Assembly (NCBI RefSeq): GCF_019297835.1
Contig: NZ_CP079203.1
Location: forward strand, 345,001 to 409,000
Direction of reading: 5' to 3'
DNA length: 64,000 nt
Origin: Sphingomonas sanguinis
GTDB lineage: Bacteria > Pseudomonadota > Alphaproteobacteria > Sphingomonadales > Sphingomonadaceae
A program made the position numbers and the translations under genes. Position 1 is the first letter of the stretch. Every line of letters starts with the position of its first letter. Positions 57,479 to 64,000 of the stretch are shown in pieces. Below the pieces are notes generated by a model. That model saw nothing but the letters and a program-made list of their open reading frames with translations. It was not told the origin of the DNA and made no database searches.

Positions 57479-60400
57479 TCAGGGCCGCGCCGAGTAAAGC
57501 CCGTGATGCGTCAGGATGAACAGGGTCCGCCCGTCCGTGCCGCCGAAGACCAGTTGCAAGGGGCGCTCGGGCACGTCGATCCGGCCGAGTTCGGTGCCTG
57601 TCGCGTCATAGACGAAGACCTGCCCGTTCGCGACATAGACCCGCCCGTCCGCGCCCGTGACGACGCTCTCGCCGCCGCGATGGGCGAAGGGTTTTAGCTC
57701 GGTCACCGCGCCGCCCGCGCCGACCAGCCCGGTATAGGTCCGGTCCTCCGACCCGTTGGCGATGGCGATCCGGGTGCCGGGGCGCGCGGCAATCAGGCCA
57801 TAGGTGTCGAGCGTGTCCGAAAAGCGCCAGCCGCGATGATCGGTCGGCCCCTGCTGCCACACGCGAAAGGCGGGCAGGGCGATGCTGCCATCGGGGGCGA
57901 CATAGGATAGCGGCTTGGGCTGGCCGATGTCGCGGGCGAACATCTCGGCCAGGGTGGTGAAGCGGTCGGCGGCGGGGTCGTACTGGTCGCGGAACTCGCC
58001 ATTGACCCAGAGGCTGCCGGGCAGGACGATCCGGGCGTTCGCCGGCGTTGCGGCGGTGGGTGACAGCGTCGTCACGGCGGCGGGAGCCTTGGGGTCGATG
58101 CTATAGACCGTCGCGGTGGGACCGGCCGAGGACAGCACCAGCAGCTTGCCCGAGCCATCGACCGCCAGGTTCACCGGATCGAGCGGCGCGTCGGATACGA
58201 CCGACAGGCCTTCTGTCTCGCTCCAGCCATGGATGCGCTGGAAATAGCGGTCGACCAAATAGAGCTTGCCGCTAGCGTCGGTCGCACCGCCGCCCAGCGA
58301 ATAGAAGCCATCGGCCAGCCGCCGAACCGGCGCCAGACTGGGCGAGGGGGCGGGCAGCGGGGCAGGGGTTACGTCGAGCGTCGCGAACTCGCGCTCGCGT
58401 ACCTCCACGCCTCGGGTCATGTCGCGAATGGCGTTCTCGTACGGATATTTGCTGGCGCGCAGATAGGTGCCGCAACCATCAGTCTGACAGGTCGCAAGGC
58501 CGCTCTCGGCATTCACATGGACGTTGCGGAAACGGATGTCGTTCTGGCCGTACAGCGCGATTGCCGCGCGCGCGGGCTGGAGCGAGCGGGTCACGCGATA
58601 GGCGTGGAGATTGGCGAACAGCACGTCCCGCACATGGCGCACTTCGAAGGCGACGGCATCGCGGCTCTCGCCTGCCTCCTCCTCGGTCTGGGGGGCGAGG
58701 AACTCCCAATGCGCCACCCGGTCGAGCACGATCTCGGCGCGGCGATGATGCTCGGCCGAAATCTGATAGACATGGCCAGGCGTCTCGGTGTTCGACACCA
58801 GCATCCCCGCCGACGCATAAGTGTCGGGCGTCCACAGCCCGTTGAACGTGCCGCCGCCACCATCCGTCACCCACAGGCTGGGATAATGGCCGTCCCAGCG
58901 CTGCTTTGGATCGGGATCGCCGGTGTGGTCGGCATTATAGGGATCGAAGCGGCTGCCATCGGCGCGGAAGGTGCCGTGCCCGCCCTGGAACTTGACGTCG
59001 TCGACCAGCGAGCTTTTACCCGCGCGCCAGAGCAAAGCGGTCGCGCGCGGATTGCGCCCGCCCGCAGCCAGCCCGAGGCCGGAGACGATGGCGTCGCCGC
59101 CCTTGGCGCTCTCGATCAGCCCCTTCGTGCTGCCGATGCCCCGAAAGGCCGGGCTGTCATCGGTCAGGACGATCTGGGTCAGGCTGGGATGCAGGCCTAT
59201 CAGCACGCTGTCGGGGCGCAGGCGCAAGCTGTCGCTGACCCGATAGAAACCGGCGGGGAAATAGAGGACGCGGTGCGTGTCGATCGCCCGTTGCAGCGCG
59301 GCGGTGTCGTCGGTCGCATCGTCGCCCTTGGCGCCGAGGTCACGGACATTGACCCAGCGTTCGACCGGCGGAAGGGCGCGAATCGCGGGAGCCTCGCGGG
59401 ACATCAATGCGGTCAGCGGCACCGCATCCGCCTTGGTCGCATAGCGCCCCGTCTGGCCGAGCGACGGCACTGCCAGACCGTAGGAAAAGTCGCGCATCCG
59501 ATAGCGTCGGGCGGGGCCGGCAATCGTCCGCCCACTGTCGCGGAACTGCGCGAAGACCGGCGTGTCGCTCGCGGTCGCGTCCTGGAAGCCGATTTGCGTA
59601 TAGGCATTGTCCTCGTTGCTGATGACGATGCCTGCGCGCGACACCCGCTCGAACCGGACCTTCTTGCCCCAGAGCCAGTCGCCATAGCCCCGGTCGATCT
59701 CGATCCCGACGGGCACGTTGCGGATCACCGTGTTGACCAGGGTCAGCCCCGCCTCATGCTCGCGGATCGCCGCGTCGCGCTGTCCGTCGAAGCTGGAGTC
59801 GATCAGCGTGTAGGACCAGGCGGGGGAGGGCTTCTCGGTCAGGATGCCGTAGCGCCCGCCATGGAAGTGCAGGTCCTGCCCCAGATTGCCGACCTGATAG
59901 ATGCCCGCCAGGCCATCGCCCAATCGGAAATCGATATGCGCCAGATAGCTGTGCTGGGCGGTGTGGAAACGGACGGCGGTCGTGGCCGGATTGCCGGCCC
60001 CGATCTCGAAATCGACATTGGCCATGGCCGAATAGAAGGTGCCCGAATTGGCGTCGGCGATGCTCTTGTCGAAGGGGACGCTGGTCGGCGGCGGTACGGG
60101 GACCGGCGCTGCATCCTTGCCCGCTTCGGGGGGCAGCGTGCCGGTGAAGAAGACCATGGTCCCGACGCCCTGCTGGAACCCCGGGGTGGCGGGGGCGAGG
60201 ACGAAGACGGGGCGTGTCTTGCCCACGCCGAACAGGCGGACGCCCGGCCGCATATAGAGCGTATGGGTCAACCGATACCGGCCGGAGGGCAGGAAGACGA
60301 TACCGCCGCCGCCCTGACCCGCCACCCGGTCGATCGCCTGCTGGATCGCCGCGCCGTCGTCGCTCCGACCGTCACCGCGCGCCTGCACCGTCACCGCGCG

Positions 60401-60511
60401 GGGATCGGCGGGCGCGCGAGTGAAGACCGAAGCGGTGCGACCGGCCCAAGCCGGCAACGCGGCGGTTCCGGCGAGCAGCGCCAGAACGGCAAGGGAAAGC
60501 GGGCGCGTCAT
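57479..60511 (-). CDS. Double beta-helix (pectate-lyase-3/GH55-like) exported protein with propeller-like tail
   Basis: This protein of about 1010 residues has a signal peptide (about 1-23). The first right-handed beta-helix has VTVQARGDGRSDDGAAIQQA and GGGGIVFLPSGRYRL (about 40-330). The second has VNVRDLGAKGDDATDDTAAL and VLYFPAGFYRV (about 385-740). A C-terminal region of repeated short beta segments with Asp-Gly turns (about 780-1010: DASGKLYLVDR, VDGSGKLLVLS, GADGRVYVAN) looks like an NHL/SMP-30 beta-propeller. Tandem helices occur in GH55 beta-1,3-glucanases and related enzymes, but the substrate cannot be read. ATG 60511 has AGAGG at good spacing. Confidence 0.8.
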   Translation of the reverse strand: MTRPLSLAVLALLAGTAALPAWAGRTASVFTRAPADPRAVTVQARGDGRSDDGAAIQQAIDRVAGQGGGGIVFLPSGRYRLTHTLYMRPGVRLFGVGKTRPVFVLAPATPGFQQGVGTMVFFTGTLPPEAGKDAAPVPVPPPTSVPFDKSIADANSGTFYSAMANVDFEIGAGNPATTAVRFHTAQHSYLAHIDFRLGDGLAGIYQVGNLGQDLHFHGGRYGILTEKPSPAWSYTLIDSSFDGQRDAAIREHEAGLTLVNTVIRNVPVGIEIDRGYGDWLWGKKVRFERVSRAGIVISNEDNAYTQIGFQDATASDTPVFAQFRDSGRTIAGPARRYRMRDFSYGLAVPSLGQTGRYATKADAVPLTALMSREAPAIRALPPVERWVNVRDLGAKGDDATDDTAALQRAIDTHRVLYFPAGFYRVSDSLRLRPDSVLIGLHPSLTQIVLTDDSPAFRGIGSTKGLIESAKGGDAIVSGLGLAAGGRNPRATALLWRAGKSSLVDDVKFQGGHGTFRADGSRFDPYNADHTGDPDPKQRWDGHYPSLWVTDGGGGTFNGLWTPDTYASAGMLVSNTETPGHVYQISAEHHRRAEIVLDRVAHWEFLAPQTEEEAGESRDAVAFEVRHVRDVLFANLHAYRVTRSLQPARAAIALYGQNDIRFRNVHVNAESGLATCQTDGCGTYLRASKYPYENAIRDMTRGVEVREREFATLDVTPAPLPAPSPSLAPVRRLADGFYSLGGGATDASGKLYLVDRYFQRIHGWSETEGLSVVSDAPLDPVNLAVDGSGKLLVLSSAGPTATVYSIDPKAPAAVTTLSPTAATPANARIVLPGSLWVNGEFRDQYDPAADRFTTLAEMFARDIGQPKPLSYVAPDGSIALPAFRVWQQGPTDHRGWRFSDTLDTYGLIAARPGTRIAIANGSEDRTYTGLVGAGGAVTELKPFAHRGGESVVTGADGRVYVANGQVFVYDATGTELGRIDVPERPLQLVFGGTDGRTLFILTHHGLYSARP

Positions 60512-60678
60512 GGCGGTCATCCTCTTCAGGCGGAACGGTTCGGGGGCAGGGCCATTGGGATAGGCAAGGCGACGCTTCGGCACGACTGCGACAAAGGTCG
60601 TAATGGCCTTTGTCGTCCCAGACGCGATAGCCAAGGTCGAACGGGCATGGCTGATAGTGCCAATGCTAACGACAAGGG

Positions 60679-61230
60679 GTGCGGGTGAAGGCGAAAGACG
60701 GCAACGGCAACGGCACAGGCGCACGCGCCCAGGGCATCGTGGTGATGGGCGTCAGCGGCACGGGCAAGACCACCCTGTCCGAGCGGCTTGGCGCGCGGCT
60801 CGATTGCCGGGTGCTGGAGGGCGATGCGTTTCACTCGGCCGAGAATGTCGCGAAGATGCGTACCGGCCATGCCCTGACCGATGCGGATCGTTGGCCCTGG
60901 CTGGATCGTCTCGGCGCGGCGATCGGTGAGGCGGCACGGGAGGGCGGGACGGCCATCGCCGCCTGTTCGGCGCTCCGGCGGGTGTATCGCGAGCGTCTGC
61001 GGACAGCGGCGGGCGTGCCGCTGTATTTCGTCTTCCTCGACACGGATACTCAAGAGATTGCCAGGCGGATGAGCGGGCGCAAGGATCATTATATGCCGCC
61101 CAGCCTGCTCGACAGCCAGTTGGCAACGCTGGAGCGGCCGACGGCGGACGAGTGTGCGTTGACGCTGGATGCCGGACTGCCGCCCGAAATGCTGGTCGCC
61201 CATACGCTCGGGTGGATCGAGCAACGCTAG
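60679..61230 (+). CDS. gntK: Gluconokinase (GntK family)
   Basis: This 183-residue P-loop kinase phosphorylates D-gluconate to 6-phosphogluconate with ATP, feeding the Entner-Doudoroff or pentose phosphate route. The P-loop is G24-VSGTG-K30-T. The family segments LEGDAFHSAENVAKMRTGHA, LTDADRWPWLDRL and RKDHYMPPSLLDSQ are all present. The start is GTG at 60679 or 60685. It is convergent with the gntR-gntP pair, with a palindromic repeat in between. Confidence 0.93.
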   Translation: MRVKAKDGNGNGTGARAQGIVVMGVSGTGKTTLSERLGARLDCRVLEGDAFHSAENVAKMRTGHALTDADRWPWLDRLGAAIGEAAREGGTAIAACSALRRVYRERLRTAAGVPLYFVFLDTDTQEIARRMSGRKDHYMPPSLLDSQLATLERPTADECALTLDAGLPPEMLVAHTLGWIEQR

Positions 61231-61255
61231 GAGGCGCCGACATTCAACCAGCTTT

Positions 61256-61462
61256 CTCCTCCCTCTCCCCTCATGAGGGGAGAGGGTTGCGCAGACTTGG
61301 CCTTTGCGAAGGCAAAGGCTTAGTCGGAGCTGGGTGAGGGGTGAGCGCTCACCACGTGAGCGCGCGAGCCAAAGGCTCGCTCGACCCCTCACCCAAGCTG
61401 CGCTAGCCAGCACGCTGGCAAGCTCCGCTAACCCTCTCCCCTGTCCAGGGGAGAGGGAAGAA
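61256..61462. repeat. Palindromic intergenic repeat element
   Basis: About 207 bp are made almost entirely of nested inverted repeats. CCCTCTCCCCTCATGAGGGG-AGAGGG lies at the left and a near copy (CCCTCTCCCC-TGTCCAGGGG-AGAGGG) at the right. AGCTGGGTGAGGGGTGAGC inside pairs with GCTCGACCCCTCACCCAAGC. GCGAGCCAAAGGCTCGC forms a central hairpin. It lies between the stops of gntK and gntR and would fold in either transcript. It resembles dispersed REP/ERIC-type elements. Confidence 0.85.
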
Positions 61463-61484
61463 GGGTATGTTCCATCCAATCTGC

Positions 61485-62162
61485 TCACGGCATCAGCCGC
61501 TTGCGCCCCTGCGACAAATGCCAGCGCATCGCCAGTGCCGCACCGTCGGGATCGCGGCCCCGGATGGCCTCGACGATGGCGTCATGCTCGTCCATCATCG
61601 CACCGATCACCTCGGGCGGGCGCGAGCGTGAGATGTCGACGCCGGCGCGCAGGATGTGCATCACCTCGTCCTTCAGATGGTCGAAGACGGGGATGAAGGC
61701 CGAATTGCCCGTTGCCTCGACGATGGCCCGGTGAAGCACCCAATCCTCGTCATGCGCGGGTGCGTCCGACAGGAGCGCGGCGCGGAGCGCGGCCAGTGCC
61801 CGCTCGATCGCCTCCATCTGTTCGCTTGAACGGCGCAGCGCCGCCAGCCGCGCCGTTTCCGCCTCCAGGACGAAGCGCACCTCATAGGTGCCCAGCGTCT
61901 TGGCCAGCTCGTCCATCGGCATATGGGTGCCCAGCCGCTCGGACGGACGGCGCTTTACATAGGAACCCGCGCCGCGCCGCGCCTCGGTGATCCCGTCCGA
62001 CGCCAGCCGGGCTAGCGCCTCACGCACGATCGTCCGCGACATGCCGAACGTCTCGGCCAGCCTCGCCTCGGAGGGCAGGCGGTCGCCGATGGCCAGTCCC
62101 TCGTCATTGATAATGCGGACGATCGCCGTATAGGCCCGGTCCGCCAGCCGCCCTTCGTTCAT
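61485..62162 (-). CDS. GntR/FadR-family (FCD) transcriptional regulator
   Basis: This 225-residue regulator has a winged helix-turn-helix (about 5-75, LPSEARLAETFGMSRTIVRE). A helical FCD effector domain follows (about 90-220), with the metal-site residues in EDWVLHRAIVEATGN and MDEHDAIVEAI. Such proteins repress sugar-acid catabolic genes until a ligand binds. ATG at 62162 gives the normal N-terminus; a GTG at 62174 would add four residues. It lies 13 bp downstream of gntP on the same strand, so it probably regulates gluconate uptake. Confidence 0.88.
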   Translation of the reverse strand: MNEGRLADRAYTAIVRIINDEGLAIGDRLPSEARLAETFGMSRTIVREALARLASDGITEARRGAGSYVKRRPSERLGTHMPMDELAKTLGTYEVRFVLEAETARLAALRRSSEQMEAIERALAALRAALLSDAPAHDEDWVLHRAIVEATGNSAFIPVFDHLKDEVMHILRAGVDISRSRPPEVIGAMMDEHDAIVEAIRGRDPDGAALAMRWHLSQGRKRLMP

Positions 62163-62175
62163 CGTCGCCCCCACT

Positions 62176-63537
62176 TCAGACGATATGGCTCAAGACCATC
62201 ACCAGCGCGAGGCCGACGACCGAGATGACCGTCTCCAGCATCGACCAGGTCCTGAACGTGTCGGCGGTGCTGGTGCCGACATAGCTTTTGACCAGCCAGA
62301 AACCCGGATCGTTGACATGGCTGAAGAACACCGAGCCCGCGCCGATGGCCAGCACCACGAGTTCGGGCGACACCCCCGACCCGGCCACCACCCCCGGCAT
62401 GATGCCGACCGCCGTGATGGTTGCGACCGTCGCCGACCCCGCCGCCAGCCGGATACCGACCGCGACGAGCCAGCCGAGCAGCAACGGCGAGATGGCGTAC
62501 ATGGTGACCAGCCGGGCCAGCAGGTCCGACAGGCCTGCGCTGACCAGCACCTGCTTCAGCGCGCCACCCGCGCCGATCGCCAGCAGGATCGCGCCCGCCG
62601 CGCCCATCGTCTCATGCCACACCGCGTCTTGGATCGTCGCCTCGCGCAGCCGCCGCCCGAACAACAGGGGCAGGGCGAGCAGGTTGGTGACGAGCAGCGC
62701 GATCACCGGATTGCTCGCCGCGACCAGCCAGGCGGCGCCCTTCAAGCCTGTGGCAAGCTGTCCCAACTCGCCCGTCGCGATCAGCAGCACGGGCAGCAGC
62801 ACGATGAACAATGCGGCCCCGCGCCCCGGCACCGCGATGTCGAGCTGGTGGTCGCCCAAGACGGGCGGCGCCAGGCGGACACCCGGCGTGACGATCCGCG
62901 CCAGCACCGGCCCCGCGAGGATCGCCGTCGGTATGGCGATCAGGATGCCGTAGAGCATCGTCCGGCCCAGATTGGCCCCCAGCGCCTCGACCGCCAGCAG
63001 CGGGCCGGGATGCGGGGGCACCAGCGCATGGACGACGCCCAGTCCGGCGAGCGCGGGCATGATGAGGCGCAGCTTGGCGGCATCGCGCGCCTCGCCATCG
63101 GGCGTGTTCATCGCCTCCGCCGCCGCCACGACGATCGGGAGCAGCAGGACAAGGCCCGTCTCGAAGAACAGTGGCAGGCCGATCAGGATCGCAATGCCCA
63201 AGGTAGCCCAGGGGGCCGCCCGCGCGCCGGTCAGCCGCAATGCGCTCTGCGCCAGCGCCGCCGCCGCGCCCGACAGGTGCAGCATCGCCCCCAGCGACAG
63301 GCCAAGCGCGACGACCAGGCCGGTGCCGCCGACGATGTCGCCCACGCCCTTTTGCACCGCCTTGGCGATATCGGCGAGCGGGAGCCCGGCGAGCAGCCCG
63401 ACCGTGAACGCGCCGCACAGCAGGCCGATAAAGGGATGCAGCCGCCCCTTCACGATCATCAGGACGGCGAGCAGGATGCCCGCCAGCGCGGACGCGATCA
63501 GGCGGATATCCTCGCCGGTCACGGGCGGGCTCCGCAC
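62176..63537 (-). CDS. gntP: Gluconate:proton symporter (GntP family)
   Basis: This 453-residue inner-membrane permease has about 12-14 hydrophobic segments and the GntP signatures FFETGLVLLLPIVVAAA and GVVHALVPPHPGPLLAVEAL, then FFSHVNDPGFWLVKSYVG. It imports gluconate or a related sugar acid with protons. The start is a GTG at 63537, with another GTG five codons later. The regulator gene follows closely, and gntK is convergent. No Entner-Doudoroff genes are in the window. Confidence 0.93.
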   Translation of the reverse strand: MRSPPVTGEDIRLIASALAGILLAVLMIVKGRLHPFIGLLCGAFTVGLLAGLPLADIAKAVQKGVGDIVGGTGLVVALGLSLGAMLHLSGAAAALAQSALRLTGARAAPWATLGIAILIGLPLFFETGLVLLLPIVVAAAEAMNTPDGEARDAAKLRLIMPALAGLGVVHALVPPHPGPLLAVEALGANLGRTMLYGILIAIPTAILAGPVLARIVTPGVRLAPPVLGDHQLDIAVPGRGAALFIVLLPVLLIATGELGQLATGLKGAAWLVAASNPVIALLVTNLLALPLLFGRRLREATIQDAVWHETMGAAGAILLAIGAGGALKQVLVSAGLSDLLARLVTMYAISPLLLGWLVAVGIRLAAGSATVATITAVGIMPGVVAGSGVSPELVVLAIGAGSVFFSHVNDPGFWLVKSYVGTSTADTFRTWSMLETVISVVGLALVMVLSHIV

Positions 63538-63825
63538 GTCATCTGGTTCCAGCGCGTGATGTGGTTCAAGCTCTGCGGATTGCGCATCGACACCCCTCCA
63601 TGGTCCATGGCGGCGTTTTCACCTGCCGGACTTCTCCCGTATCTGTAGGACAGGTTTTTGGGTCTCAGCAATAGAAAAGGGCTTGATCCGGGGCAATTGG
63701 CGGGCGCATGATGAAAACCTGTCCAACCGAATCCACATAGATTGGGTCGCAACGGACGCGGGATCATGTTGGCGCGCACGACCGACAGCCTTTGGCCCAG
63801 CCGGGCCGCATAGTGGAGGATGACG
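63538..63825. other. Divergent intergenic region upstream of gntP and the LuxR-type gene
   Basis: This 288-bp region must hold the gntP promoter and operator on the minus strand and the promoter of the LuxR-type gene on the plus strand. Frames crossing it are shadows. I could not pick out a specific operator. Confidence 0.45.
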
Positions 63826-64000
63826 ATGGAAGGGACACGTCCGACGGCCTGCCAACCCCTGAGCGCGCGCGCCGAAGCGCCCTCGCTCGCACGGCTGACC
63901 CCGACCCAGATGAAGGTGCTGCGCGGCGTCCATTCGGGGATGCTCAACAAGCAGATCGCGTTCGACCTGGGTATCGCCGAGGCGACGGTGAAGGCGCACA
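63826..64000 (+). CDS. LuxR-type helix-turn-helix protein (cut by window end)
   Basis: The first 58 codons are visible. A 20-residue leader is followed by LARLTPTQMKVLRGVHSGML and NKQIAFDLGIAEATVKAH, the core of a GerE/LuxR DNA-binding domain. GGAGG lies six bases before the ATG at 63826, and an in-frame stop upstream excludes an N-terminal receiver in the same frame. It may be a small single-domain regulator. The rest is outside the window. Confidence 0.75.
   Translation, partial: MEGTRPTACQPLSARAEAPSLARLTPTQMKVLRGVHSGMLNKQIAFDLGIAEATVKAH

Noticed and set aside
58229..60688. 819-codon plus-strand frame
   Set aside because: It is antisense to the beta-helix protein. There are no recognisable motifs and the composition is shadow-like.
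62185..63648. 487-codon plus-strand frame rich in Arg, Gln and Asp
   Set aside because: It is antisense to the gntP permease gene.

Overview
This 64 kb, GC-rich window looks like chromosomal DNA from a sphingomonad (Alphaproteobacteria, probably Sphingomonas or a close relative). I base that on the 23S-5S-tRNA(fMet) order, the alphaproteobacterial form of the initiator tRNA, four large TonB-dependent receptors, a NodT-type efflux lipoprotein and FixJ-like signalling. No species can be named from the sequence alone.

Layout. 1-2078: the 3' half of 23S rRNA, then 5S rRNA and tRNA-fMet. 2079-4270: a decayed patch with a frameshifted IS3-family element and an IS6-family scrap. 4277-9933: a large-subunit catalase (katE), divergent from a tightly overlapping four-gene operon (GT2 glycosyltransferase, acyl-CoA dehydrogenase-like protein, PIG-L deacetylase, NodS-like methyltransferase). 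A perfect FNR/FixK-type box sits midway between them. 10021-11980: a LysR regulator divergent from an NAD-binding epimerase-like gene. 12173-18302: a DAB inorganic-carbon module (dabB, dabA, a DUF6671 zinc-ribbon protein, a 74-residue protein) with its own divergent LysR gene. 18472-20844: an IS630 element with an IS3 element inserted exactly at its right edge. 20912-28559: a heavy-metal RND efflux operon (adaptor, pump, outer-membrane factor) divergent from a histidine kinase and FixJ-type regulator. 28516-29840: decayed IS5 and class A beta-lactamase sequences. 29872-32552: an exported serine hydrolase with a TPR tail, then the manganese exporter MntP under a yybP-ykoY riboswitch.

33046-45078: a chemoreceptor, a 1 kb gene-free stretch, then a glycan-uptake cluster (Oar-like receptor, GH92 mannosidase-family enzyme, second receptor, YdcF-like protein). 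The GH92 enzyme has Gln where the family has its catalytic Glu. 45083-54326: a second chemoreceptor, a DUF2332 protein, a third receptor, and a GAF / MHYT-GGDEF-EAL pair for cyclic-di-GMP turnover. 54371-63537: a fourth receptor, a long double beta-helix protein with a propeller-like tail, and a gluconate module (gluconokinase, GntR/FCD regulator, GntP permease) with a palindromic repeat between convergent genes. 63826-64000: the start of a LuxR-type protein cut by the window edge.

The genes suggest an aerobic heterotroph that scavenges plant or fungal polysaccharides through TonB receptors and sugar-acid uptake. It carries metal efflux (RND, MntP), oxidative-stress defence and bicarbonate accumulation. 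Four intact or recognisable IS copies and three remnants mark the accessory zones. The most unusual items are the Nod-factor-like four-gene operon, the dab operon with its two uncharacterised partners, and the GH92 protein with the altered catalytic position.
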